Below, one piece after another: positions 33,024-42,368 of a DNA stretch of 64,000 nucleotides. The notes below the pieces were generated by a model, which was not told where the DNA came from, made no database searches, and worked only from the letters and a program-made list of their open reading frames with translations. The stretch comes from Thermohalobaculum sp965263335 (lineage in GTDB: Bacteria; Pseudomonadota; Alphaproteobacteria; Rhodobacterales; Rhodobacteraceae). The stretch is from NCBI GenBank assembly GCA_965263335.1, contig CBDHHE010000001.1, positions 3,844,001 to 3,908,000 on the forward strand. The letters are read 5' to 3'. The position numbers and the translations under genes were made by a program. Within the stretch, counting starts at the first letter, position 1. Each line of letters opens with the position of its first letter.

Positions 33024-34166
33024 ATGAACGCGCCATCCTTTCAGCGCCAGAATGGCGACATGCCTTTCCGTGCGGATCCGAAGCGGTCGTTCACCTTGCC
33101 CGCAAGGTTCTATACGGATCCGTCGATCTTCGAGGCTGAGAAATCTGCGATCTTTTACAGATCTTGGCACTACGCGGGCCACGTGAGCCAGGTTGCAGAG
33201 CCGGGTCAGTTTCTCACGACGAAAGTCCACGAGCAGAACGTCTTCGTTGCACGCGGTCGTGACGGCGCGTTGCGCGCGTTTTTCAATGTATGCGCGCACC
33301 GAGGGCACGAGCTTCTGCAGGGAAGGGGAAAAAAGAACGTCATCACCTGTCCCTATCACGCTTGGGCCTTTGATTTTGACGGGAGACTCTTGAACGCCAG
33401 AAACTCGGAGAACGTCGCAGGCTTTGACAAATGCGATTTCTCGCTGAAGCCGGTGCGGGTTGAGGCGTTCTGCGGGCTCGTGCTGATAAATCTGGACAAA
33501 GATGCGGTGCCGTTCAGAGAACAGATGGCAGGATTGGAGAACGAAATCCGTCAATATCTGCCACGGGTGGAGGAGTTGGCTTTTGCACAACGCGATACGT
33601 ACGAAGTGAACTCCAACTGGAAGGTCCTCGTCGACAACTTCCTTGAATGCTACCACTGCGCGCCGGCGCATAAGGACTTCGTCGACCTGGTCGATATGAA
33701 TTCCTACCGGACGATCACTCACAAGCGCTACTCGTCGCAGTGTGCAGCGGCACCGAGAACAACCAATTCGAACGCCTTCGCCTTCGAACCGGGCGATGTC
33801 GACTTTGGCTACGCGGGCTTCTTCGTCTGGCCGAATTTCACAATCTGGATTTATCCGGGCGAGCCGAATTTGTCAGTCCTGCAGATGAACCCGGCTACGC
33901 CCGAAACCTGTATCGAGTATCAGGACTGGTTTACGCTGGGAGGGAGTGTCACCGAGCAATTGAGCGATGCGATCGCCTATCAGAAGGATGTCCTCCAGCC
34001 AGAAGACATCGGTCTGTGCGAGAGCGTTCAGCGCGGCCTGAAATCTCTCGGCTACAATCAAGGCCGCTTTGTCGTTGATGAGGGTCTGACCGAGCTGTCC
34101 GAGCACGCTGTTCACCACTTCCAGAGAATGGTGGCCGAGGCATTGTCTCTGGAGCTGGACCCATGA
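33024..34166 (+). CDS. Rieske oxygenase alpha subunit, carnitine/betaine monooxygenase type
   Basis: A 380-residue Rieske non-haem iron oxygenase. The [2Fe-2S] ligands are C90, H92 (CAHRGH) and C109, H112 (CPYHAW). The mononuclear iron site has H211 and H216 in DNFLECYHCAPAH, with an acidic ligand expected in the later helix around PEDIGLCESVQ. At the bridging position where ring-hydroxylating dioxygenases have Asp, this protein has E208, as recalled for carnitine oxygenase CntA and glycine-betaine oxygenase GbcA. It may therefore cleave a quaternary ammonium compound. It needs a ferredoxin reductase, which is not encoded next to it. ATG 33024. Confidence 0.82.
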   Translation: MNAPSFQRQNGDMPFRADPKRSFTLPARFYTDPSIFEAEKSAIFYRSWHYAGHVSQVAEPGQFLTTKVHEQNVFVARGRDGALRAFFNVCAHRGHELLQGRGKKNVITCPYHAWAFDFDGRLLNARNSENVAGFDKCDFSLKPVRVEAFCGLVLINLDKDAVPFREQMAGLENEIRQYLPRVEELAFAQRDTYEVNSNWKVLVDNFLECYHCAPAHKDFVDLVDMNSYRTITHKRYSSQCAAAPRTTNSNAFAFEPGDVDFGYAGFFVWPNFTIWIYPGEPNLSVLQMNPATPETCIEYQDWFTLGGSVTEQLSDAIAYQKDVLQPEDIGLCESVQRGLKSLGYNQGRFVVDEGLTELSEHAVHHFQRMVAEALSLELDP

Positions 34167-34231
34167 AGGCGTGACGGTGCTCGGCACCACGATGCTGTGC
34201 AACCACTTCCCTGTTTGCGATTGAGCTTTCA

Positions 34232-36055
34232 CTAAGCGACGCGTACCCTTTTCCGGCGGGGCGGCAGTTTCTTGGTTTTCTGTGTGCTATGAATCCAGCT
34301 TGGGATTTCGCCGCCAGGCATTGGGCGTGAGACACCAAAACCCTGAATGTGGTCGCAACCGAGCGCATTCAGCACCAAACGCTCTTCCGGTGTCTCGACG
34401 CCTTCGGCGAGCGCATCCACGCGCAATGAATGCGCCAATCCGATCATTGCGGACGTTATCTTCGCCAACTCGGAGTAAAGGTGCACGTCCTTGACGAAGC
34501 TTCGGTCGATCTTGATGCGATCGACTTTGAAATTGCGCAAGTTGGAGATTGATGCGTGTCCCGTGCCGAAGTCATCGAGCTCCACACGAAAGCCTGCGTC
34601 AGATAGGTTCTGAATGTTCTCGATCATCTGACGTGAACTGTTGTCGATCATCGCGCTCTCGAGGATTTCGACAGCGATCATGGTGGGGTCCAACCCCGCC
34701 TTGTCGGCCGCAAAACAAAGAGTGTCCACCAAGTCGACTTCCAGCAAGCGCGCTGCAGTCACATTGATGGAGACCTGCGGAATATCGAGCCCACTGTCCA
34801 GCCAGCCACGCGCAGCGGTGAAAGTCTTCTCGACAAGCTGCGCATCGAGCTGATCCAGCAGCCCGCCGTCCATTGCGGCGTCAAGGAAGTGGAACGGGGT
34901 CAGCAACCCGCGGGTTGGATGGTGCCAACGCGCGAGCGACTCGAGGCCGACAATCTTCCCTGAGCGGCCTTCGATCTGCGGTTGGAAGAACGGCTCGAAC
35001 TGGCCCGTCTCAAGACCCTCGCGAATGTGGGCTTGTAGCTCTTCTGTCTCTTCATACTGCGTACGCAAATTCGGAGTGAAGAACCGGTATGTTCCGCGCC
35101 CTGCATTCTTGGCGCTGTAGAGCGCAAGATCGGCGTTGTTCATGTATCGATCGAGGGGGATGCCTTCCGAGGCTGCGCCGAATGCAATACCGACACTTCC
35201 ACCAACGTTGCATTCTTTTCCGAGATACACGAATGGCGCGGAGACATCAGCGATCAGGTCTTCGGCCCGCTTGGCAAGCGTCTCCTCCGGCATGTCACCA
35301 AAGAACACGAGGACGAATTCATCACCGCCCACGCGTGCCAGAAAATCTTCTTGCCTGGTATGGGAAGCCATTGCTGACGTTGCATGTCTTAGCGCCGCAT
35401 CGCCCGCTGCGTGGCCCAACGTGTCGTTGATTTGTTTGAACTTGTCGAGATCAACGTGCATCACCGCCACGCGCTCGTGCGGCCAGCCGGTTACCTCGGT
35501 GCGATGAAGGAGTTCATGCAGCGCACGTCTGTTCGGCAGGCCGGTCAGCTCATCCGTCAGAGCGAGCTTCTCGGCGTCCTTCCCGCCAATTTCCGCCACC
35601 AGTCGTGCGGCCGACAGCACGGTGTTTATCGTGTCGAACAACTCGTGCGATACGAACCGCACCAGTTCTCCCAGAGCTGCCGGGTCAGGGGCCTTGCTGC
35701 GGAGCAATTTTGCGCAAATGTCCCGCCCCATTCCCTCGAAGCAATCGAAGACCTTCTCGGTTTCGCGGGTAAATGCCCCTCCCATGATCTTTGCCAGCGC
35801 CGGATCACAGTCTCGAAGAAGATGCTGTTCGGAATTGCGAAGTTTGCACCATGATGCAGAAAGATCTCTGAGGACCTGCCTGATATCGCGTGCGCTGGCC
35901 CAACAACCGCCAGGCAGCGCGGAAGCGCTGACGCTCAACATCGCGAACTTGTAGCTCAATAGGTGCAGCCCGCGCGCTTCGAGCACAAGAAGCGTCAGTC
36001 GTGATTCTTCGGACCCCTGAGTTTCCGAAGACGGCTTTTGCGGGTCAGGCAGCAC
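34232..36055 (-). CDS. GGDEF-EAL bifunctional c-di-GMP enzyme
   Basis: A protein of about 607 residues. Residues 1-165 form a helical N-terminal region of unknown type, then a GGDEF domain (LTDELTGLPNRRALH; active site GGDEF at about 243-247) with an intact RxxD inhibitory site (RQED) five residues before it. An EAL domain follows, reading ESL at about 372-374, with the further acidic and basic residues kept (ELDDFGTG, DRIKIDRSFV, AEGVET). Both synthesis and breakdown of c-di-GMP look possible. No membrane segment is obvious. GTG 36055 overlaps the globin stop by 11 bp, so the globin and this protein are co-translated and may form a haem-based sensor pair. The exact start is uncertain. Confidence 0.88.
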   Translation of the reverse strand: MLPDPQKPSSETQGSEESRLTLLVLEARGLHLLSYKFAMLSVSASALPGGCWASARDIRQVLRDLSASWCKLRNSEQHLLRDCDPALAKIMGGAFTRETEKVFDCFEGMGRDICAKLLRSKAPDPAALGELVRFVSHELFDTINTVLSAARLVAEIGGKDAEKLALTDELTGLPNRRALHELLHRTEVTGWPHERVAVMHVDLDKFKQINDTLGHAAGDAALRHATSAMASHTRQEDFLARVGGDEFVLVFFGDMPEETLAKRAEDLIADVSAPFVYLGKECNVGGSVGIAFGAASEGIPLDRYMNNADLALYSAKNAGRGTYRFFTPNLRTQYEETEELQAHIREGLETGQFEPFFQPQIEGRSGKIVGLESLARWHHPTRGLLTPFHFLDAAMDGGLLDQLDAQLVEKTFTAARGWLDSGLDIPQVSINVTAARLLEVDLVDTLCFAADKAGLDPTMIAVEILESAMIDNSSRQMIENIQNLSDAGFRVELDDFGTGHASISNLRNFKVDRIKIDRSFVKDVHLYSELAKITSAMIGLAHSLRVDALAEGVETPEERLVLNALGCDHIQGFGVSRPMPGGEIPSWIHSTQKTKKLPPRRKRVRVA

Positions 36056-36464
36056 GTTGGGCTGCGCCCTCCAGCATGATCGCACAGACTGCCTCCAGAG
36101 CGCATTTCCATGCTTGCTGGTGGTCGGCAGTCCATTCGTCCTCCATGAGGATCGAGATCGTCTCGATCAGGACATCGGTCACGACGGCGTAGTGTGCAGG
36201 TTCCGCGCCATATCCCACATGGCGAGCTCCAAGAGCCATCAATGCTTGCTGAATCTCACCGAGATCATCGGCACTTTCGACGACCATCACGATCGATTTC
36301 CAGAGCTTTTCGCTCTGCTCGAACATGTCTTCCGGAAAGAGTGTCCTGACCGCAGGTGCCACCTTGAACAAATTGGCGTAGAACGCATTGGTTGCCGTCA
36401 CATTCGCATCGGCGAGACGCTCGGCGGAGTCCCGGATCAAGTCGATTTGTTCCTCGGTCAGCAT
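36045..36464 (-). CDS. Single-domain globin
   Basis: A 139-residue haemoglobin-fold protein of the flavohaemoglobin/Vitreoscilla-globin branch. It starts LTEEQIDLIRDSAERL, has Y29 in the B helix (NAFYANLF), and H82 in LGARHVGYGAEPAHYAVV as the proximal haem ligand. There is no reductase domain. ATG 36464 follows AAGGTGAA. It is directly upstream of, and overlaps, a GGDEF-EAL gene, so a role as O2 or NO sensor for c-di-GMP turnover is more likely than detoxification. That link is inference from coupling. Confidence 0.88.
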   Translation of the reverse strand: MLTEEQIDLIRDSAERLADANVTATNAFYANLFKVAPAVRTLFPEDMFEQSEKLWKSIVMVVESADDLGEIQQALMALGARHVGYGAEPAHYAVVTDVLIETISILMEDEWTADHQQAWKCALEAVCAIMLEGAAQRAA

Positions 36465-36692
36465 TCTTCACCTTGCGATTGTCGGGCCTGGACACTTGAA
36501 CCTGCGCATAGTTCGCTAAGAAAACGTGCTCGCTTACGGTGAACTTAACATGAACATCTGCCATTGGATGGCTGAAACGCCTGTTGCGTAGATCTTTGAT
36601 GCAACGCAGAAGAAGTGAAAGCTGTCAGAGATTGAGCCAGTCACCGCCAAGCGCCGTGAGCCCGGGTAACAGCTGCACACACTCCCGCGACG

Positions 36693-38159
36693 ATGGTTTG
36701 CCTCTCTCGATCAGCACCCCACAATCTCAATCGTGCGGGAACAGAGGTCGATACCTTGCTGAAAAGCCCTCAAATAAGCGCGGATGTCTCCCGGCCTGCT
36801 GGTCAGTTCTTTGATGGAGAGGATCAGAGATCCCCGTTGCGATCGGCCCTAAAGGCTTGCGGGCAATTCGGTCCTGTTCAGACCGCGGGACGGTTCTATC
36901 CCATGGCGTGCGCTGCTCTCGAGGTCACACAACGCTGCAATCTGGATTGCACGCTTTGCTATCTTTCCGACGCAGCCGAATTGGCCCATGACGTGCCACT
37001 TCCCGTGTTGATGCGTCGGATCGACATGCTCGAGAGCCACTACGGCCCAGGCCTGTCGATACAGATCACGGGTGGCGACCCGACCCTGCGGCGCGTTGAG
37101 GACCTCGAACTTCTGTGCCGGGAAATCCGTGCTCGGAAGATGCGTTCGTGCCTCATGACCAATGGGATTAGAGCAAACCGTCCATTCCTTCAGCGCTTGG
37201 CGGAGGCTGGTCTCAACGATGTGGCCTTTCATGTAGATCTGACGCAGGAGCGCACGGGTTATGCGACCGAGGCCGATCTGAATGTGATCAGGACGGAGTA
37301 TCTGGAGCGCGCCCGCCACCTAGGGCTGCGCATTCTCTTCAACACGACTGTCTTCGAGGGAAACGTTCTCGAGTTGCCTGGGCTCATGCGCTATTTCCGC
37401 GACCAGGCCGAGCACCTCACGCTCGTGTCGTTCCAGCTTCAGGCCGATACTGGTCGCGGGACGTTGCGAACCCGCGCGAGCAGCGTTTCGCAGAAGAGCG
37501 TGATTGACGGCCTCTCCGAGGGATTGGATACCCACATCGACTTCGAAGCCGTGCAGGTCGGACATCCAGAATGCAACCGTTACGCCGCGTTGTTGATTGC
37601 TGGTGGTCGAGTTGTCTCCGCCGTACCGGATCGAGGGCTCACGACATCACTGTTTCGGGCGCTGGAGGAGACTGAAGCGCGGACGGATGGTCATCTCCAC
37701 ATCGCGGGAACTGTGCGGCGGCTCTTGCTGCGCCGGCCAGGGCTGATGCTTCGAATGCTCTGGCATGGCCTGGGTCGTCTTTGGCAGTTGCGTGCGGGCT
37801 TGTGGAAGAGCGGCGGCAAGCTGCACAGGCTCTCGATCAACGTGCACAACTTCATGGATGCACAGCAGTTGGATGAAGAGCGATGCCGTGCCTGTACCTT
37901 CATGGTTGCAACAGAAGAGGGCCCTCTTTCTATGTGCGTCCACAATGCGAACCGTGATCACTATCTCTTTCAGCCTGCGCAAGTTGACGTCGGCTCGAAA
38001 CGAGAATGGTGGAGCGCATCGACGGGCAGGACAAGTGCAGAGCCTGATGACTCCGTTCCGACAACGTTGCAGCTCAAGAAGATGAAGGGTCGTCAGCGGT
38101 TACTGGCGATAACGCAGCGCATGCAGAAGATTGACCTCGACAAGGAGACCAAACAGTGA
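36693..38159 (+). CDS. Radical SAM enzyme with MJ0619/Tes-like C-terminal region
   Basis: A 488-residue radical SAM protein. The cluster motif is C82-x3-C86-x2-C89 (RCNLDCTLCYL), followed by the SAM-binding ITGGDPTLR. The C-terminal part has a conserved-looking histidine/cysteine region (INVHNFMDAQQLDEERCRACTF), recalling the MHFMD...RC..HYATPDG region of MJ0619 and tetraether-synthase-like enzymes; members of that group methylate or couple unactivated carbons. A basic helical insertion lies at about 345-370. The stop overlaps the GTG of a DUF547 gene. ATG 36693 has a weak ribosome site and the first 60 residues are unlike the family, so the true start may be later. The substrate is unknown. 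Confidence 0.75.
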   Translation: MVCLSRSAPHNLNRAGTEVDTLLKSPQISADVSRPAGQFFDGEDQRSPLRSALKACGQFGPVQTAGRFYPMACAALEVTQRCNLDCTLCYLSDAAELAHDVPLPVLMRRIDMLESHYGPGLSIQITGGDPTLRRVEDLELLCREIRARKMRSCLMTNGIRANRPFLQRLAEAGLNDVAFHVDLTQERTGYATEADLNVIRTEYLERARHLGLRILFNTTVFEGNVLELPGLMRYFRDQAEHLTLVSFQLQADTGRGTLRTRASSVSQKSVIDGLSEGLDTHIDFEAVQVGHPECNRYAALLIAGGRVVSAVPDRGLTTSLFRALEETEARTDGHLHIAGTVRRLLLRRPGLMLRMLWHGLGRLWQLRAGLWKSGGKLHRLSINVHNFMDAQQLDEERCRACTFMVATEEGPLSMCVHNANRDHYLFQPAQVDVGSKREWWSASTGRTSAEPDDSVPTTLQLKKMKGRQRLLAITQRMQKIDLDKETKQ

Positions 38160-38992
38160 AGTTGCTGCGCAATTGCTTGATGCTGCCTCTCGTATTGCTT
38201 TTCTTGCCGGCGTTCGGCTCGGGGGAGCGTCTGTTTGCTCCGCGCGCCGATTTGTGGGAGCGCTGGACGGCTCACGATCCGAACTCGACGGCAACGATCG
38301 ACCACGGTGGCTGGGACCGGTTTCTCGAGCGCTACGTGCGACCGAATGCGAGCGGCGTCAACTTGGTGGACTATCTAGGGGTTTCGAAAAGCGACACCGC
38401 ATCACTGGACGCATATCTAGACGACATGTCTGCCATTGTGATCAGTGACCACAACCGCGATGAGCAGATGGCCTACTGGATCAATCTGTACAATGCGCTC
38501 ACTGTTGACCTGATCCTCGAAAACCTTCCGCTCGACAGTATTCGGGACATCAAATCCGGTGGCTTCTTCAGTGCTGGCCCCTGGGACAAGGACGTGATCG
38601 AGGTGGAGGGTGAGGCGCTCACGCTCAACGACATAGAGCATCGGATACTGCGTCCTATCTGGCGCGATCCGAGGATCCACTATGCCGTAAACTGCGCATC
38701 CATCGGGTGCCCCAACCTCGGTGTGAAGGCGTACCGGGCGGAAACCATCGATGATGCGCTGGGAGACGCAGCGCGTGCCTACATCAACGACCCTCGCGGG
38801 GTAAAAGTCGCGAACGGGCTGGTGACCGTCTCGAAGATATACGACTGGTTCATCGAAGATTTTGGCGGTAACGAAACCGGGGTGATCCGTCACCTGCGGG
38901 AGTACGCCGCCCCGGGCTTGCTCACAGCACTGGACAATTCGGAAGGCTTGGACGACACACACTACGATTGGTCTATCAATGTGGTGCGCTGA
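38156..38992 (+). CDS. Exported DUF547 protein
   Basis: A 278-residue protein with an N-terminal signal segment (LLRNCLMLPLVLLFLPAFGSG) and a DUF547 domain: DQMAYWINLYNALTVDLIL, the IHYAVNCASIGCPNLG motif with two cysteines, and a final SKIYDWFIEDFGG. GTG 38156 overlaps the radical SAM stop (GTGA) and AAGGAGA precedes it. DUF547 has no settled function; a cysteine-peptidase-like fold has been suggested. Coupling to a radical SAM gene suggests a shared pathway. Confidence 0.88.
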   Translation: MKLLRNCLMLPLVLLFLPAFGSGERLFAPRADLWERWTAHDPNSTATIDHGGWDRFLERYVRPNASGVNLVDYLGVSKSDTASLDAYLDDMSAIVISDHNRDEQMAYWINLYNALTVDLILENLPLDSIRDIKSGGFFSAGPWDKDVIEVEGEALTLNDIEHRILRPIWRDPRIHYAVNCASIGCPNLGVKAYRAETIDDALGDAARAYINDPRGVKVANGLVTVSKIYDWFIEDFGGNETGVIRHLREYAAPGLLTALDNSEGLDDTHYDWSINVVR

Positions 38993-39140
38993 CAGACTGA
39001 GACTTCCCGTGCCTTCAAGAGTGCGATGCTGATGCGCTGGACGGCCTGCCCAGTTTGTCGCTGCGGTGACCATCGGATTGACATCTCTGGGCCGGCATAG
39101 CACCGTTTCGCAACTGCGAAACGCATCCGGGGAAGCAATC

Positions 39141-40148
39141 ATGCTAAGACCAATCATCCTGTTCTTGTGCCTCATCATGCTTGCTGCGCCGCCCGCGAGC
39201 GCTCAAACGAAGGTTTCGTTCGCGCTCGACTGGAAGTTCGAAGGTCCTTCGGCCGCATACTTTGCGGCGATCGACAATGAGCACTTCGCCAAGGAGGGAC
39301 TCGAAGTCGAAATCTCTGCCGGCAAGGGTTCTCTTGATGCGATTCCGAAGGTCGCCACAGGTGCCTTTCCTTTCGGTTTTGCGGACATCAACAGCCTGAT
39401 CAAGTTCCTCGATCAGAACCCGGGCGCTCCCGTCACTGCAGTCATGATGATCTACGACAAGCCGCCTTTCGCGGTGGTGGGTCGCAAAAGCCAGGGCGTG
39501 AGTGCCCCCAAGGACCTCGAAGGCAAAGTGTTGGGAGCGCCACCACCAGATGGTGCCTGGGCTCAGTTTCCGGCATTTGCCGCGGCGAACAGACTCGACA
39601 CTACCAAGATCACGGTTGAGCCTGTGGGCTTTCCCACGCGCGAACCTATGCTTGCGGAGGGCAAGGTCGACGCGATCACCGGGTTTTCGTTCTCTTCCTA
39701 CTTGAATCTCGTGCGATTGGGGATCGCCGAGGATGATATCTCGACGATCCTGATGGCCGATCACGGTCTCGAACTTTACGGAAACGCGATCATCGTCAAC
39801 ACCGACTGGGCGGAAGGCAATTCGGACGCTGCTACGGGTTTTCTGCGTGCCGTGGCCATGGGATGGAAGGATGTAATCGAAGATCCCGCTGCGGGTGCTG
39901 CGATGGTGGGTGCGCGCAACCCGGCCGCTGACGTCGCGCTCGAAGAGCGCCGCCTGAAGCTCGCGATCGATGCGAATGTGGTGACCGACTACACCAAAGC
40001 AAATGGTCTGGGTGGCATCGATGCTGATCGGTTCGCGCGAGCTCTTGAGCAGTTGGGTACGAACTACACGTTTCAGGGCGAAATCACGCCCGATGCTTAC
40101 TTCACAGATGCATATTTGCCTAAGGATGGCAGTCTGTCGTTGAACTGA
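39141..40148 (+). CDS. ABC transporter binding protein, NMT1/THI5 family
   Basis: A 335-residue exported protein. The signal peptide (residues 1-21) ends at ASA-QT, and the mature sequence opens TKVSFALDWKFEGPSAAYFAAIDNEHFAKEGLEVEI, the pattern of ThiY/SsuA/TauA-type receptors. ATG 39141 follows GGGGAAG. With the ATPase and permease genes downstream it forms a complete importer. Families with this fold bind pyrimidines (thiamin precursors), riboflavin, sulfonates or nitrate; the ligand here cannot be told. The gene follows the DUF547 gene by 148 bp. Confidence 0.87.
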   Translation: MLRPIILFLCLIMLAAPPASAQTKVSFALDWKFEGPSAAYFAAIDNEHFAKEGLEVEISAGKGSLDAIPKVATGAFPFGFADINSLIKFLDQNPGAPVTAVMMIYDKPPFAVVGRKSQGVSAPKDLEGKVLGAPPPDGAWAQFPAFAAANRLDTTKITVEPVGFPTREPMLAEGKVDAITGFSFSSYLNLVRLGIAEDDISTILMADHGLELYGNAIIVNTDWAEGNSDAATGFLRAVAMGWKDVIEDPAAGAAMVGARNPAADVALEERRLKLAIDANVVTDYTKANGLGGIDADRFARALEQLGTNYTFQGEITPDAYFTDAYLPKDGSLSLN

Positions 40149-40201
40149 GCGCTCGGGTTCTGATGCCGATCGAGCGGCGTTGAGGTCAAGAGAAGCGCTC
40201 G

Positions 40202-40978
40202 ATGCAGCCACAGATCAGCCTAACCGGCATCAGCCATGCCTATCGAACCGAAACGGGGACCCTGCCTGTCCTCGAGAACCTAAGTCTCAGCTGTCCGCAA
40301 GGCAGTTTCACGGCGGTCGTCGGACCGTCTGGTTGCGGAAAGTCAACGCTTACTCGGCTGATTGCCGGGTTGATGATGCCCGATCAAGGCTTGGTGACGC
40401 TGGCGGGGGAGCCGGTCACATCTCCACGTCCGACCATCGGGATGGCGTTCCAGAACCCGGTGCTGCTGGAGTGGCGCACGATTCTCGACAACGTCTTGCT
40501 GCCGCTTGAGATCGTGAAGACCGAGTTGAGCGCCGCGGCGCGGCGTGAACGGGCGCGAAGTCTGCTGGCGTTGGTGGGACTCGAGGGGTTCGAGCTCAAG
40601 CGGCCATCGGAGTTGTCCGGCGGCATGCGCCAGCGTGCCTCGCTCTGCCGTGCGTTGGTCCATCGCCCGAGTGTCTTGATCCTCGACGAGCCATTTGGCG
40701 CACTCGACGCGTTCACGCGCGAAGACCTCTGGCAAACCATGCATGCTCTTCGTGCCGAGGAGGCGTTCACCTGTGTCCTCATCACCCATGATCTGCGCGA
40801 AAGCGTGTACCTTGCGGATCAAGTGATCGTTCTATCTCAGAGGCCCGCGAGCGTGCTCAAGGTGGTTGACGTGGATTTTGGGAAGAACCGCGAGATCGGG
40901 GTGCTTTACGAGCCGGCCGCGACGGCGCTGCTGGCGGATCTGCGGCGACAGATCGAAATTGCTCAGGGGCGGGCCTGA
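40202..40978 (+). CDS. ABC transporter ATP-binding protein (SsuB/TauB/ThiZ type)
   Basis: A 258-residue ATPase: Walker A GPSGCGKST, Q-loop AFQNPVLLEW, signature LSGGMRQRASLCRAL, Walker B LILDEPFGALD and switch histidine LITHD. ATG 40202. It overlaps the downstream permease gene by one base (TGATG). It powers the NMT1-type importer encoded by the flanking genes. Confidence 0.92.
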   Translation: MQPQISLTGISHAYRTETGTLPVLENLSLSCPQGSFTAVVGPSGCGKSTLTRLIAGLMMPDQGLVTLAGEPVTSPRPTIGMAFQNPVLLEWRTILDNVLLPLEIVKTELSAAARRERARSLLALVGLEGFELKRPSELSGGMRQRASLCRALVHRPSVLILDEPFGALDAFTREDLWQTMHALRAEEAFTCVLITHDLRESVYLADQVIVLSQRPASVLKVVDVDFGKNREIGVLYEPAATALLADLRRQIEIAQGRA

Positions 40979-41733
40979 TGTGGCAACGCGTCGCCATTCC
41001 GCTGTTTGCCGTCGTGTTGTTCACGCTGTTCTGGGAGTGGCTGGTCTGGGTCAATGGATGGCCAAACTACAAGATGGCCTCGCCGTCCGATCTGGGGCCC
41101 GCCTTCTGGAAGTTCCGCTGGCTTTTCCTGCAGTACGGTTGGGAAACCCTCTGGCGCACAGTCGCGGGGCTTGTGCTCGCCGTGCTGTTTGGCACGGCAC
41201 TTGGCATGGTCATGGGCTTCAGCCGCACAGTCCGCGATGGTCTTTACCCCCTGCTCGTGGGGTTCAATGCGATACCGAAGGCCACGGTTGTTCCAGTCAT
41301 TGCATTGATGTTCGTGGGGCAACACGACCTGAACACGATCCTCATTGCGTTCCTGATCAGTTTCTTTCCGATCGCGGTGTCCGTGTCGATCGGCCTGTCA
41401 ACCCTCGAGCCGGAGTATCGCGATATCCTGCGCGCGCTCGGGGCCAATCGGATGACGATCTTTCTGAAGATCGCTTTGCCGAAGACTCTGCCCGAGTTCT
41501 TTGGTGCGCTGAAGGTTGCCGTGACGCTTGCCTTCATTGGGACCAACCTCATGGAGATTGTCGAGCCTCACGGCAAAGGCCTGGGTCACTTGTTCGACAG
41601 CGGGAAAATCAGTGCCGACTATCCGCTGATGTTTGCCGTACTCATCGCGCTGGCAGTTCTCGGCATCCTGCTGTTCTACGTCGTCGTTCTGCTAGAGCGA
41701 ATTTTTGCCGGATGGGCGGATCGTTCCAGCTGA
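40978..41733 (+). CDS. ABC transporter permease (SsuC/TauC/ThiX type)
   Basis: A 251-residue membrane protein with six hydrophobic segments and the cytoplasmic coupling motif LEPEYRDILRALGANRMTIFLKIALPKTLPEF, ending in a short basic/aromatic tail. ATG 40978 overlaps the ATPase stop. It completes the NMT1-type importer. The IVEPHGKGLGHLF stretch is typical of this permease family. Confidence 0.92.
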   Translation: MWQRVAIPLFAVVLFTLFWEWLVWVNGWPNYKMASPSDLGPAFWKFRWLFLQYGWETLWRTVAGLVLAVLFGTALGMVMGFSRTVRDGLYPLLVGFNAIPKATVVPVIALMFVGQHDLNTILIAFLISFFPIAVSVSIGLSTLEPEYRDILRALGANRMTIFLKIALPKTLPEFFGALKVAVTLAFIGTNLMEIVEPHGKGLGHLFDSGKISADYPLMFAVLIALAVLGILLFYVVVLLERIFAGWADRSS

Positions 41734-41812
41734 GGGGCGCGGGTCTGATCCGCTACGAACTTGTCGGCGACCTTTTGTAGTTGCTCGTCGATCCAGCTCC
41801 AGACGCCCCACA

Positions 41813-42223
41813 TCAAAAGTGTTCTCGAGGCTTGGTCGGGCGCCACACTTTTCGCACCCGCAAAAAGAGCCGGTAGCACAGCTCGGCCAACCACATGAAC
41901 GGCCGCCGATCCAGTATCCAAGCCAGAGTTCGAAATCCGTCCATGCTATGCCAAAGCACGACAAAAGCCGCAGCGCCGCTCACCAGTGTTCCATCGGCCC
42001 GACGGACATGAAACCGGGCCAGCGCATCTTCCCGCGACAGATCGGACGCGGCCATTTCCGTGGCCTCGGACACGTCGGACCATACGACTGCGTCGCGTTC
42101 CACCATGTTCCGATACATCGCAATCTCGCGCCGACATACAGGGCACGCGCCGTCGAAGTAGACTTCGATGGCTCCGTCTGAGCTTGTCTCGGTCACGCAC
42201 TGGTCTATTTCGTTTTTCGACAT
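41813..42223 (-). CDS. DCC-family thiol-disulfide oxidoreductase-like protein (DUF393)
   Basis: A 136-residue protein with the DCC signature VYFDGACPVCRREIAMYR, in which C27 and C30 form a CxxC pair after DG. The later WILDRRPFMWLAELCYRLF region is also typical. Proteins of this family are thought to be thioredoxin-fold redox proteins. ATG 42223. It faces away from the glutathione peroxidase gene 145 bp away. Confidence 0.88.
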   Translation of the reverse strand: MSKNEIDQCVTETSSDGAIEVYFDGACPVCRREIAMYRNMVERDAVVWSDVSEATEMAASDLSREDALARFHVRRADGTLVSGAAAFVVLWHSMDGFRTLAWILDRRPFMWLAELCYRLFLRVRKVWRPTKPREHF

Positions 42224-42368
42224 ACCGCGGATATGGGCCTGTGTAGGTCAAGTGCCAGTCCGGGAGAAACAAGTGGCGCACGTGGGCGATAGTGGTGCGA
42301 TGCGATCTAAAGCCGGGTTAATCTTCGAGCGCTAGGCTCGTACCATCGCCGCTTCGGGAGAGAGACCG

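Noticed and set aside
36465..39140. Thiamin-pyrophosphate riboswitch upstream of the NMT1-type importer
   Set aside because: I looked for the conserved CTGAGA and ACCTGATCTGG-type elements in the gaps at 36,465-36,692 and 38,993-39,140 and did not find them.
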